A stretch of 64,000 nt of DNA from Thermohalobaculum sp039822785. Lineage in GTDB: Bacteria; Pseudomonadota; Alphaproteobacteria; Rhodobacterales; Rhodobacteraceae. The stretch lies in NCBI GenBank assembly GCA_039822785.1, contig JBCBMO010000004.1, positions 491,835 through 555,834 of the forward strand, read 5' to 3'. Positions 52,302-61,045 of this stretch are shown in pieces. A model generated the notes under the pieces. It was not told where the DNA came from. It saw only the letters and a list, made by a program, of their open reading frames with translations, and did no database searches. A program made the position numbers and the translations under genes. The first letter of the stretch is position 1. The number at the start of each line of letters is the position of its first letter.

Positions 52302-55300
52302 TCAGGCAATCTTGAAAATGCCGCTGTCCAGCCAGTAATCGTCTTCGAAGCCGAGCGTGTGGAAACGAAGCCGAACGTCGCGGGCAGGAACGCCCTCGCC
52401 GTTGGCATCCACGATCTCGGCCGGCTCCAGCGCCTCCTTCAAAGCCTCGGCACGCAAACGACCTTCCGCCGTCTCACTGTCATCGTCCACGTCCCGTCGG
52501 CCCAGCTTGATGCGCAGGGGTGCCGGATGTTTTTGCGCCTGCGCATTCGTGAACTCAAGGCGGTAAAGTGGCGTCGCGGTCCACCGCTCCAGCGGAAGCT
52601 GACGAAAACCGATCTGCATCCGGGTGAACATCTCGAATTCTTGCGTCTCCGCGCCGGGGGCCGTGGCCTCCGCGTCGAAGATTATCCGCTCGTCCTTGAT
52701 CTGGCCGTTCAGCTCCATCTCGCCGATGAACCGCGCGGTGGAGGTCATCTGCAGGTCCGAGGTGAAGAGCTTGAAGTTGCCGATCTGCGCCTCGGACAGC
52801 GAACAGAGCATGGCGCCGACGGCCGCCGTCGTCTTGGGGTCGGAGATGCGGTTGGTCACCGGGTCGCGATACGGGTACCAGCCGTCGACCCGCAGCTCGT
52901 GCATCGAGATCAGCCGGTGCGGCGGCACGGCAAGCTGTTCGCGCACGATGTCGCGCACCGCCGGCAGGCGGGAGGGGCGGCCCGCGAGGAGCACCACGTC
53001 GCACTCCAGGTGATCGATCACCTCGCACATGTCCTGGAGCACCTTCTCCAGCACAACGCGGATTGCGGCATCGATGTTGGCGCGCGAGACCGTCAGCGCG
53101 AAATCCGCCATCCGCCAGTCCGAGGCGCCCGCCTTGCGCGCCGGCACCTCGAGGTAGTCGAGCAGCGCCTGCGGCTCGGCAAGCTCGCGCTCCAGCTCAT
53201 CGGCGCCGTTGGCCTGGGGCTGCGCGGCAGGGCGGGCGGCGGGACGGCCCATCCCGACGACCCGGTCGCTGGTGGGCTTGGGCTTCCAGCCCACGACGTC
53301 ACCGGCATGGATCGTCTTGGTGTCGCCGGGCCCCATCTTCTCGCTCGCCTGCAGTGCGGCGACGCCGAGGGGGGCGAGGATCCGCAGGCCGAACTGGCGC
53401 CGACACTGGCGCGTCTGCTCGTCGATCTCCGCCAGATCGCCGCCGAAGAGCTCGCGCAGCCGCTCACCGGCAAAGGTCGCGCCGGCGGCCTCCAGCGATT
53501 GCTTGAGCTGCTCCAGCACGATGCGGCTCACGACCTCCCGCACCAGATCGTCGCCGGCGATCCGGAACCCCTCGCGGAATGCCTGGCGGGGGCGGATGGC
53601 GCGATTGCTCTCGCAGTAGTAGGTCGAGATCATCAGATCGGTGGTGCCGCCGCCGATGTCGATGCAGGCCAGCCGCAGCGAGGGCTCAACCGGGCCGCCC
53701 GGTGCCTCCGGCAGGGAACGATCCTGGCCCTTGAGGCGCATGAAGCTCTCGATCTGACCGCCGAATTTCTGGACGATCTCGCTGTAGAGCCAGACGAGCT
53801 GTGTCGCCGTCGCCTCGTCCCAATCCACGATCACATTGGGCCGCTGGGTCGTGCGGGTCGTATCGTCCTTCAGCCCCATGATCTGCCAGACGAGCTTGAG
53901 CGCCCCCTCCGCGCGGGAGCGCATGATCGCCTGTTCCTGCAGCGGCGTGGCCGACGGCAGCGACAGGATCACTTGGCGCAGGCGCCGCGGCACGTCCGAT
54001 TGCTGCCGGCCCGCGCGCACCGCCGGCGCGTTGATCATGACCAGCGCATGGGAGATCAGCTCCGCCAGCATGAAGCCGTAGAGCGCGGAGCGGGAGAACC
54101 GCGGCCTCAGCGCCGTCTCCTGGCTCGCGGCGTTCTTGTCGAGCAGCTTGCGGCGGATGTCGTCCTTCACCTGCGCGACCACATCGCCGCGCTCGTTCAA
54201 GAAGCGAAAGGCAGAGCGGGCGACGGGCGGCAAGGACGCGCCCGCCAGGGTGTTCTGAAAACGCCAATCCTGCAGCGTCGGCTGGTCGTCCCAGAGATAC
54301 CGCTTGGGGCTCGACAGGCCGGACGTCGTCTCCGTCCCCTCGGTTGCCTTGGCCAGCCGCATCGCCTCCGGCCCGATGCGCACGAAGCTGGGCCAAAGGA
54401 ACGACTGCCCAGGGCGGGAGCGACGCGCGATGTGATCGCGGCCAAAGCTCGCCTCGGCGAACTCCACCCGGCTCTCGAGCGGTTTCTTGTAGTACAGTTC
54501 CGGCCGGCCCAGATCCCGCAGGCCCAGGACATAGCTGTCATTGAGGTTGATCCGCGTCTCGCCGGGGAAGCTCTCCACCAGGATCCCGCAGGTGCGGCTG
54601 TTGCCCACATCGATGACCAGATCGACGTCGATGGGCTCATAGCGCCGCTCGTCCGACACCGTGTCCAGCAGCTTGAAGGCCGGGATCCGCACCGCCTGGT
54701 TCAAGAGCTGGATCATCGCGATGTAGCGCGACCAATGCTCAAGCCGGTGCTCCAGATCCTCGACCGAGACGGGCTTGCCCTTCTGAGCGCGCTTGAACTC
54801 GAGGAACATCTCCTCGAGCCATTCGCTCACCCACTTCTGGCGGTCGATCTGGGTGCCGTCCGGCCCGTCGACGCGGGAGGACAAGAACCAGCCCATCTTG
54901 GAGGGGTCGGTGACGAAGCGAAACACCCGCTCATCCGCCGCATCGGCCCCGGTGGGCGTTGTATAGGCGTCCTGGGTGACCTTGGTCGCAAGCTGCGTAT
55001 CGAAGGACAGGATGGCGCGGTGGGTATAGCCGGTGTCGGGCCCGGGCGACTCGAGCTCGGTCACATAGACCCTGGCCCAGGCGGAGGGGCCGGCGTCGTA
55101 AAGCTCCGATCCATCGCGTGCGCGGCCGGGCTTGATCCGGAACACCGGCGCCGGTGCCCATTTGTTAAGGAACGGCTCCAGTGCCTTGGTCTTGTTGATC
55201 GAATACTCGTCGTCGTCCTCGCGCGGCTGGCCGACCAGATCGGCATCCGCCTCCTCATCGCCGGTCAGCGGTATCAGGGTGCATTCGTCCCGCTCGCCGC

Positions 55301-55460
55301 CGGTGACGACCGTGCGTTCGATGAACTGGCGCGTCACGCTGCCGATCGCGTTGATGTCGAAGCCGAAATCGACGAACTGAACGCCGCTGTAAGGCACCAG
55401 CGTCGCATCGCTCTTCCAGGTGTGCAGGGGATGGAGCGATTGGTCGGAAGCGTACGCCAA
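52302..55460 (-). CDS. srfB: Virulence factor SrfB-like ATPase-fold protein
   Basis: The 1052-residue protein is a SrfB homologue: VDLVIDVGNSRTCGILVE (about 279-296) is the phosphate-1 loop, a LACIDIGGGTTDLMI segment (around 595) is the phosphate-2 loop and VVLLAGRPSRLPAV (around 820) the adenosine loop of the actin/Hsp70 superfamily. The N-terminal 270 residues are specific to SrfB. A chaperone or actin-like ATPase is expected. Translation seems to start at TTG, three bases after the preceding stop, as no ATG is near and the next in-frame Met is near residue 189. The srfB-srfC order is as in enterobacteria. It is cytoplasmic. Confidence 0.9.
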   Translation of the reverse strand: MAYASDQSLHPLHTWKSDATLVPYSGVQFVDFGFDINAIGSVTRQFIERTVVTGGERDECTLIPLTGDEEADADLVGQPREDDDEYSINKTKALEPFLNKWAPAPVFRIKPGRARDGSELYDAGPSAWARVYVTELESPGPDTGYTHRAILSFDTQLATKVTQDAYTTPTGADAADERVFRFVTDPSKMGWFLSSRVDGPDGTQIDRQKWVSEWLEEMFLEFKRAQKGKPVSVEDLEHRLEHWSRYIAMIQLLNQAVRIPAFKLLDTVSDERRYEPIDVDLVIDVGNSRTCGILVESFPGETRINLNDSYVLGLRDLGRPELYYKKPLESRVEFAEASFGRDHIARRSRPGQSFLWPSFVRIGPEAMRLAKATEGTETTSGLSSPKRYLWDDQPTLQDWRFQNTLAGASLPPVARSAFRFLNERGDVVAQVKDDIRRKLLDKNAASQETALRPRFSRSALYGFMLAELISHALVMINAPAVRAGRQQSDVPRRLRQVILSLPSATPLQEQAIMRSRAEGALKLVWQIMGLKDDTTRTTQRPNVIVDWDEATATQLVWLYSEIVQKFGGQIESFMRLKGQDRSLPEAPGGPVEPSLRLACIDIGGGTTDLMISTYYCESNRAIRPRQAFREGFRIAGDDLVREVVSRIVLEQLKQSLEAAGATFAGERLRELFGGDLAEIDEQTRQCRRQFGLRILAPLGVAALQASEKMGPGDTKTIHAGDVVGWKPKPTSDRVVGMGRPAARPAAQPQANGADELERELAEPQALLDYLEVPARKAGASDWRMADFALTVSRANIDAAIRVVLEKVLQDMCEVIDHLECDVVLLAGRPSRLPAVRDIVREQLAVPPHRLISMHELRVDGWYPYRDPVTNRISDPKTTAAVGAMLCSLSEAQIGNFKLFTSDLQMTSTARFIGEMELNGQIKDERIIFDAEATAPGAETQEFEMFTRMQIGFRQLPLERWTATPLYRLEFTNAQAQKHPAPLRIKLGRRDVDDDSETAEGRLRAEALKEALEPAEIVDANGEGVPARDVRLRFHTLGFEDDYWLDSGIFKIA

Positions 55461-55463
55461 GGC

Positions 55464-56777
55464 TTAGAACTCCAGGTTGAACACAAACGTCTGTTCGCGC
55501 TGTCCGGTGAAGCGCAAGGTACCTTCGCGCGTTTCGGTCTGCGTTGGTGTCTTTACCTGAAGCGTATAAGGCACGTTGGCGCGCCGAGAAACCGAGTGGT
55601 GCGCGTAGTACACAACCTTGACCTGATAGCGGCCCGAGGGCGGGTCTGACCGGAAGAACACGTTCTCCACGGGCCGTGTCGTGGTCTGGCGGGACACGGC
55701 GTTAGCGTCCACATCGAGCTCGCCGCCGCAGCTGTTCCGGGCGCGCCAGTAAATCTGGTCGCCGCGCGGACAGGTGACATGCATGTCCAGATCGGCGCGG
55801 TTGTTCCAGATGAGCGTGAAGGTCACCTCGCCCTCCTGCCCGCCGGCTTCCGCGCGTCGCCGGTCGGCTTCGCTGGGCTCGGGTTCCGGCTCAGGCTCAG
55901 GTTCCGGCTCCGGCTCCGGTTCAGGTTCTGGCTCGGGTTCCGGCTCCGGCTCGGGCGGGGGCGGCGGCGGTGGCGGCGGGGGAGGGGCCTCGGCCACGCA
56001 CATCCCCTCCTGCTGGGACAGGTCGCGCTCTAGCCCCGCGATGATGTCCTCCAGCCGCTCCTGATCCCGCGCGATCTGGCGGTCCTCTGCGGCGGCGGTG
56101 ATGGGGATGGGGCAGCGGTTGAGGAAGGTGGCGCCCAGGACGCCGCAGGCGGTGGTCAGAAGATAGAAGATCACCGAGAGCAGGAGGAGCAGCAGCAGCC
56201 ACGACAACCACCACAGGATGTCGGTCTCCGTCCGCCGTTCGACCAGCAGGACCGTGCGCTCGGGCTGCGGCTCCATCTGCGGCGGCGGGGGAGGGGGCGG
56301 CGGCGCCTTCGCCGGGATCATCGTGCTCAGCACCCCGCGCGGGGCGGTCGCGGCCTCGCTCTCGAAGGCCCAGCAGGTCAGCACGGGCTGGTCGCCCACC
56401 ATCCAGATGTAGTCTTCGCCCGGCACCTCGATGGCGTTGCGCAGCGCCTTGCCCATCCGCCGGCGCTGATCGCTCGCACTCGCAGAGTATTCCGATGCCA
56501 GGTTCTCGATGTCGCCGATCAGCGTGCCGAGGCGTTTGCGCACCTCGAGGCGCTGTTCCTCGGGCAGGTCGGCAAGGCGCTGTTGCGGGCCCTCGACCTC
56601 GGCGTACCAGTCGATGGCGGCATCTGGCGTGTCCACCGGTTCGGCGAAGAGGCGGGCATGCTCCTCGCTCAGCGCGTCCCGCAGCTCCCGGGTGATCTGC
56701 TCCCACTGCCGCTGACCCTGGGGGTCGAGCGGGCGCAGACCGGCAAGCGGCGTGGTGGTGAGACGAAGATCGCTCAT
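55464..56777 (-). CDS. SrfA-like membrane protein with DUF2135-like C-terminal domain
   Basis: The 437-residue protein has an N-terminal domain (about 25-140; ARLFAEPV, IDWYAEVEG, YIWMVGDQPVLTCW) shared with the next upstream protein, a polyproline stretch (159-166), one membrane helix (about 187-210), a coiled coil (about 228-255), a second polyproline and Glu-Pro repeat linker (265-299), and a periplasmic C-terminal domain resembling DUF2135 (LIWNNRADLDMHVTCPRGDQIYW, ENVFFRSDPPSGRYQVKVVYY). It is a likely SrfA-family protein. It overlaps the protease gene upstream and is followed at once by srfB. Confidence 0.75.
   Translation of the reverse strand: MSDLRLTTTPLAGLRPLDPQGQRQWEQITRELRDALSEEHARLFAEPVDTPDAAIDWYAEVEGPQQRLADLPEEQRLEVRKRLGTLIGDIENLASEYSASASDQRRRMGKALRNAIEVPGEDYIWMVGDQPVLTCWAFESEAATAPRGVLSTMIPAKAPPPPPPPPQMEPQPERTVLLVERRTETDILWWLSWLLLLLLLSVIFYLLTTACGVLGATFLNRCPIPITAAAEDRQIARDQERLEDIIAGLERDLSQQEGMCVAEAPPPPPPPPPPPEPEPEPEPEPEPEPEPEPEPEPEPEPSEADRRRAEAGGQEGEVTFTLIWNNRADLDMHVTCPRGDQIYWRARNSCGGELDVDANAVSRQTTTRPVENVFFRSDPPSGRYQVKVVYYAHHSVSRRANVPYTLQVKTPTQTETREGTLRFTGQREQTFVFNLEF
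55878..55985. repeat. Short-period repeat encoding polyproline and Glu-Pro linker
   Basis: A run of GGC/GGT triplets (minus strand CCN) followed by about twelve copies of a six-base unit related to GGTTCC/GGCTCC encodes the polyproline and the (Glu-Pro)n linker of the SrfA-like protein. A similar array lies at about 59380-59460 in the first gene of the series. Such arrays can change length by slippage. Confidence 0.75.
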
Positions 56778-58849
56778 TCCACCTGCCCGTCCGCCGGCCC
56801 GTCCGCTGGCGCATCGCCGCCGGTTACCGGCGCGGCCTCGGCCTCCGGCGTCGCTTCGGCCCCGGGGGCCGGGGCGTCGTCGCCGCCCACCGGCCCCGCC
56901 TCACCGGGATCGGCAGGGCGGGGCGGCGTGGCGACACCCGCGACCTGAGGACGGCACTCGTCGGTCGCGACCCGGGCGGTGGCGCCGTTCTCGCGCAGGA
57001 AGCCCAGCGCATCGGCACTGTCGAGCGAGAAGTTGAGCGCTTGCAGGGTCTCGTTGTTGAGCCGCCCGAAGGTGTTCACCCCGACGACGCGCCCGCAGCT
57101 ATCGACCAGCGGCCCGCCCGAGTTGCCCGGCGAGATCCGCGCCGTGTGCACCAGCACCCGCGTCACCGGCGTCAGGTTTTGCTCCACGTTCACGATGCCA
57201 TCGGTCACCGTCAGCGCCGGCAGCGCCGAGACGTCGCCGCCCATGAGGGCTGCGAACTGAGCGTCGGTCTCCAGCACGAAGCCCGGGTAGCCCGCCGCGA
57301 TGACGTTCTGCAGCCGCATGGTCGCCGAGCTCTCGCGCAGGGTGAAGAAGGGCATCTGTGCGCCCTCCACCCTCAAGAGGGCAAAGTCCGCGCCGGTCTC
57401 CTCAAGCGGACCGTTGGAGCCCAGGAGCGTCGCCGGCGTCAGCGTGCCGAGCTGTTCGTTGGTCACGAAGATCTGCGCGCCCTGTCCGCCACCGGCGACG
57501 ACATGGTGGTTGGTCATCAAGAGATCCGGCGCGACGAAGAAGCCGGAGCCATGGCCCGAGCCGCTCGGCCCGTTCACCAGGACCAGCGCGGTGCGGGCCT
57601 CCAGGTGGGTGAGCAGCGTGGGCAGCGACTGGGGCTCCGCCGTCTCTCCCTCCGCCGGGGGCGGGGCGTCCTCGTCCGGCACGCGGATGCGTGCGGGGTT
57701 GGGTGGGATCAGCGCCGGGCCCGGGTTGGCCTCGACCGGGTCCTCGCCCGCCGCGGCGCGTGCGCCGGGGGTCAGGTTCTCGGGCGTGGCCCCGCCGGGC
57801 AGGACCAGGTCTCCCTCCGGCGTGCAGACGGCGCCGTTGATCGCGCGGCGCAGCTCCTCGGCGCGTTCCTCGAGGGCGCGATTGGCCTCCGCCGCGATGA
57901 TGCGGGCCTGTTCGTCGTCGACCACGCGCGCCGCCGGCTGGGGCGGATAGAGCAGCGTGCCCGGGATCAGCAGCCAGATCAGCACGCCGGTGGCGACCGT
58001 CAGCAGTATGCCGAGCGGGACCCAGCGCCAGGCGCCCCCGCCGCTGCGCTCCACGTAGACCGGGGTGCCGCCCCCGTTGATGCCGCCGCCGCCGCCAGGC
58101 ACGGCGCCTGCCCCCGGGGTGGCGCCTGGGGGCGTGCCCGGGGCGGCGCCCATGGTCGCCCCTTGGCCGGTCCCTGGTGTGGCGGCGCCGGCCGTCGCAC
58201 CCATCGCCGCGCCCGCGGCCATGCCGGCCCCCGCCCCCATGGCGGCGGCGCCGGCCGCGCCGGCGCCCGTCGGCGCGGCCGACCCCGTGGGGTCAGCGAA
58301 GCCCGGGCCGCCGCGAAGGCGCCATTCCTCGGCGCTGACGGCGGGGGCTTCGGACAACGGCATGAAACGGCCGAGGGTCGATTGGAAATGCGCGTCCCGC
58401 CCAGCCTTGGTCGTCATCGCCTCCGCCGGTGCGACGCCCCAGTTGGTCAGCACTGGCTCTCCGGCGATCACCCAGATGTCGTCGGGCGAGGCCAGATGCA
58501 GGACCGCCCCCGCCAGGGGGCCCATCGCCGGGTCGCGCAGCAGCGGCGTCACATTCGCCAGGCGCGCCGTCAGCTTCCGCTCCGCCGCCGCCCGGGCATC
58601 GTCGTCAAGCTCGCTCAGCCGCCGCGCGTCGCCCGAGACCGAGGTGTACCAGGACACGCTGGTCGGCGCCGCGCCGTTGCCGCGCGAGAGCACGGGTTCG
58701 GCAAAGAGCCGCGCCGTCTCCAGGCTTCCGCCGCGGGTCAGGGCCTCGCGCAGGGCGTCGTTGCGCTCCAAAACCGGCGTGCCGGAGAGCTGCAACAGCG
58801 TCTCGGGGTCGAGGGTGTTCTTGGAAAGCAGATAGGCGCTATCGGCCAT
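56774..58849 (-). CDS. SrfA-like N-domain fused to membrane-anchored trypsin-like serine protease
   Basis: The 691-residue protein has the shared N-terminal domain (about 20-140; ARLFAEPV, VSWYTSVSG, DIWVIAGEPVLTNWG), a Gly/Ala/Met/Pro-rich linker (about 185-260), one membrane helix (about 277-297), a short helix and a periplasmic HtrA/trypsin-like protease with His449 (TNHHV), Asp488 (GADFALLRV) and Ser577 (SPGNSGGPL). A C-terminal Pro/Ala-rich tail follows. The catalytic triad is intact. It likely cleaves envelope proteins upon a signal. The ATG at 58849 follows GGGAGTG; the open frame extends further upstream but only as a Pro/Arg-rich stretch. Its stop overlaps the SrfA-like gene (ATGA). 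Confidence 0.83.
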   Translation of the reverse strand: MADSAYLLSKNTLDPETLLQLSGTPVLERNDALREALTRGGSLETARLFAEPVLSRGNGAAPTSVSWYTSVSGDARRLSELDDDARAAAERKLTARLANVTPLLRDPAMGPLAGAVLHLASPDDIWVIAGEPVLTNWGVAPAEAMTTKAGRDAHFQSTLGRFMPLSEAPAVSAEEWRLRGGPGFADPTGSAAPTGAGAAGAAAMGAGAGMAAGAAMGATAGAATPGTGQGATMGAAPGTPPGATPGAGAVPGGGGGINGGGTPVYVERSGGGAWRWVPLGILLTVATGVLIWLLIPGTLLYPPQPAARVVDDEQARIIAAEANRALEERAEELRRAINGAVCTPEGDLVLPGGATPENLTPGARAAAGEDPVEANPGPALIPPNPARIRVPDEDAPPPAEGETAEPQSLPTLLTHLEARTALVLVNGPSGSGHGSGFFVAPDLLMTNHHVVAGGGQGAQIFVTNEQLGTLTPATLLGSNGPLEETGADFALLRVEGAQMPFFTLRESSATMRLQNVIAAGYPGFVLETDAQFAALMGGDVSALPALTVTDGIVNVEQNLTPVTRVLVHTARISPGNSGGPLVDSCGRVVGVNTFGRLNNETLQALNFSLDSADALGFLRENGATARVATDECRPQVAGVATPPRPADPGEAGPVGGDDAPAPGAEATPEAEAAPVTGGDAPADGPADGQVE

Positions 58850-58990
58850 GGCGGTCACTCCCGGTCGAGGCGGCGGGACGGGGGCTGGCGCCGGCTGCGC
58901 CGCGCGGCCGTCCGGCCGGTCCAAGGCGCCGTGTTCCCGTGGCACGGCGAGATGTGTGGAGAGGCTTGCCCATCAGATCATCCCATCCTC

Positions 58991-59743
58991 TCATCGCCGG
59001 ATGCGGACGTTCGATCGCGCGCCGGTCGCGCGCTGCAGACTCTGGCAGGACGCGCCGCCTTGGCCGTCCAGCTCACAGTCGATCTCGCGGCGGAAGATGC
59101 GTGAGCCGTCGGAGCATTGGATGTCCTGGGCGTCCTGGATCTGCAGTTGGCCGTCGCTTTCGAAGCTGGCGGTCACGCCGCTGGCGCATGTCACGTCATT
59201 GCCCAGGCGGAAGTCCTGTTGGCCTCGGCCGTTCTCGTCGAAGCACATCTCCCAGGCCTCGACCTCGCTGATGGCTCCGGTCTGGACGTCCTGCAGGCGA
59301 TAGTCGCTGTCGAGGTTCCAGCACCCTTCCAGCAGGCCCACGTCGCGGTCCCGCCAGCGATCCTCGTCGATCGCATCGGGATCTGGCTCCGGCTCCGGTT
59401 CGGGCTCGGGATCCGGCGGCGGAGGGGGCGGTGGCGGTGGCGGGGGTGGCGGCGCCTCAACCACCTGCACGGGTTCGCAGAGGGCGGCGGTGCGCGCCAG
59501 CTCCCGCTCCAGCCGCGCGATCTCATCCTCCAGGGCGTCGCGCTGGGCCTCCAGCGCTTCGGCGCCGCGGGAGCGCACGACGGTCTCGACGGCGGGACAA
59601 GAGCTGGGGAACAACTGTCCGAAAAGAGGAATAGCCGCGCAGGCCGGTAGGACAATCCAGTAAATCGCCGCCGCCAATGCAGCCAGAAAAACTGAGCCTA
59701 TCCAAATGAAGATAAGGGAGCGTTTTGACGTCGAGTTGGACAC
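58991..59743 (-). CDS. First gene of Srf series: membrane-anchored coiled-coil, proline-rich protein
   Basis: The 250-residue protein has a membrane helix near the start (about 10-30), a CxP-type segment, a coiled coil (about 55-90), a polyproline and (Pro-Glu/Asp)n linker (about 97-125) and a C-terminal domain (about 130-240) with several Cys and a GCWNLDSDYRLQD motif. The order helix, coiled coil, Pro-rich linker, periplasmic domain is the same as in the SrfA-like protein but without the cytoplasmic domain. The C-terminal domain is not recognised. A 141-base gap separates it from the protease gene. It begins the minus-strand series. Confidence 0.75.
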   Translation of the reverse strand: MSNSTSKRSLIFIWIGSVFLAALAAAIYWIVLPACAAIPLFGQLFPSSCPAVETVVRSRGAEALEAQRDALEDEIARLERELARTAALCEPVQVVEAPPPPPPPPPPPPPDPEPEPEPEPDPDAIDEDRWRDRDVGLLEGCWNLDSDYRLQDVQTGAISEVEAWEMCFDENGRGQQDFRLGNDVTCASGVTASFESDGQLQIQDAQDIQCSDGSRIFRREIDCELDGQGGASCQSLQRATGARSNVRIRR

Positions 59744-59902
59744 TACACGATTCTCTTCAGATCAGTCGCCGGACCTTAGCCACAGGCTTTTCGAGTGTAA
59801 ATCTCGATTGCCAGTACCGTTTGTCACGGTATGCGAACTGATACGGTCAAAGATCGCGCTTCCGTCGCCATTCGAGCGTTAGTTGCGGCGACGCGCGCTC
59901 GC
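59744..59902 (-). promoter_or_regulatory. Intergenic region upstream of the Srf gene series
   Basis: These 159 bases between the HD-Pnk stop and the first Srf gene are AT-richer than the neighbours and should hold the promoter of the 10-gene minus-strand series. Read on the minus strand, a TTGACC hexamer and downstream TACACT are visible, but their spacing is too wide for one standard promoter. No terminator hairpin with a T-run was found after HD-Pnk, so read-through from the RNA repair genes into the Srf genes is possible. Confidence 0.35.
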
Positions 59903-61045
59903 CTATCGCTCTACGACCCAGGTGATGGCATGGGCTTCCCAAGGCTCAGGCGGCTCCAGCCTGCGAGCCAGTCGATCGATAACCGCTTCCGGCACGCTTG
60001 CCTCTCTCGCCGTGTTCTGATGCTTCAACCGATCCGGCGGTGCTTCGAGGTAGACGATCTCGATCCGCGCGCCATAGGCCCGGAGCAGCCGCAGCACCCG
60101 GGCCCGCATCTGTCGCGTCACGTTCGTGGCGTTCCAGACGAAATCGCGCCGGGCGCGCAGATGCTCCCGCGCGCGTTCAGCGGCCGCCTGCACGACGGCG
60201 CCCTGCGCGCCGGTCGGTGAGGCGCCGGTCTCGTCGCGGATCGCATCCAGGCTGACGACCGGAAGGTCGGGCCGGTTTGCCGCGATCCACGTATCCTTCC
60301 CGGTGCCCGGCAGGCCGGACATCAGCGTGACGGTGCATCGATAGTCCTCATGGGCGGCATAGCCGGGGTCCCGGTCCTCGCGTTCGAAAAAGGCCACGCG
60401 GCTCTCGTCATTGGCAAAGGCGAAAGGTCCCGTCAGGCAGGTGGCGTCCTCGAAGACGATCCGGGCGAGGTCGACGTTGTCCAGGATCGCGGCCTGATCG
60501 GCGCAGACACGGCCCACCGCATCGGCCCGCGCGTGCAGACACAGATGATCAGGGCGGCACCGCCAAGAGGTCCGGATCGCCAGGCGCTGCGGGTCCTCGC
60601 GCTCGATCAGCCAAAAGGGCAGCTGATGCACTGCGATGACGCCACACAGCCCCTCGCGCCAGGCGTAAGGCGCGTGCAGATGCCATAGGCCGTGGCGCGC
60701 CATGGCGGCCCCTACGCGGGAGTGGCCGCGGGCACTGATCCGACCGTCCTCCTCCCGCCGTGTCGTGGCGGGTTTGCCGATGTCATGCAGAACCGCCGCC
60801 CAGAACAGCTGGGCGCGGTCGTCAACGCCGAGCGCCCGCCAAGCGGCATCGGCGACCAGGGCGGCAACGACCATACGCGTATGGGTGCCGACATCACCCT
60901 CGGCGTGATGCAGCGGGTCCTGCGGGCAGGTATCGAGGGCATCAAGCGCCGGCCAAAACGCCCGGATCGCCCCCCAATCCACCCGCCAAGCCGGCCCCGA
61001 CGGCACCAGGTTGAGCAGCGCGTCATGCGAAGGCTCAGGCATCAT
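59903..61045 (-). CDS. HD-Pnk: HD phosphohydrolase fused to polynucleotide kinase
   Basis: The 380-residue protein has an N-terminal HD domain (HAEGDVGTHTRM about 47-58, VLHDIGKP 85-92, then RGHSRVG) and a C-terminal P-loop kinase (GLPGTGKD 244-251, SLDAIRDE 265-272, WNATN lid region). This matches bacterial HD-Pnk enzymes such as that of Runella, which heal RNA breaks: the HD part removes 2',3'-phosphates and the kinase adds a 5'-phosphate. Its start lies eleven bases inside the end of the RNA ligase gene; ATG at 61042 is an alternative. Ligase and HD-Pnk together would heal and seal damaged RNA, for example tRNA cut by a ribotoxin. Confidence 0.85.
   Translation of the reverse strand: MMPEPSHDALLNLVPSGPAWRVDWGAIRAFWPALDALDTCPQDPLHHAEGDVGTHTRMVVAALVADAAWRALGVDDRAQLFWAAVLHDIGKPATTRREEDGRISARGHSRVGAAMARHGLWHLHAPYAWREGLCGVIAVHQLPFWLIEREDPQRLAIRTSWRCRPDHLCLHARADAVGRVCADQAAILDNVDLARIVFEDATCLTGPFAFANDESRVAFFEREDRDPGYAAHEDYRCTVTLMSGLPGTGKDTWIAANRPDLPVVSLDAIRDETGASPTGAQGAVVQAAAERAREHLRARRDFVWNATNVTRQMRARVLRLLRAYGARIEIVYLEAPPDRLKHQNTAREASVPEAVIDRLARRLEPPEPWEAHAITWVVER

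Noticed and set aside
49622..55649. Long plus-strand open frames of 897 and 1181 codons
   Set aside because: They are antisense of srfC and srfB, have low-complexity Arg/His/Leu-rich composition and no recognisable domain; typical of high-GC shadow frames.
59820..59850. CGGTAT/ATACGG pair upstream of the Srf series as an operator
   Set aside because: The arms are not exact complements and the spacing gives no convincing dimer site.
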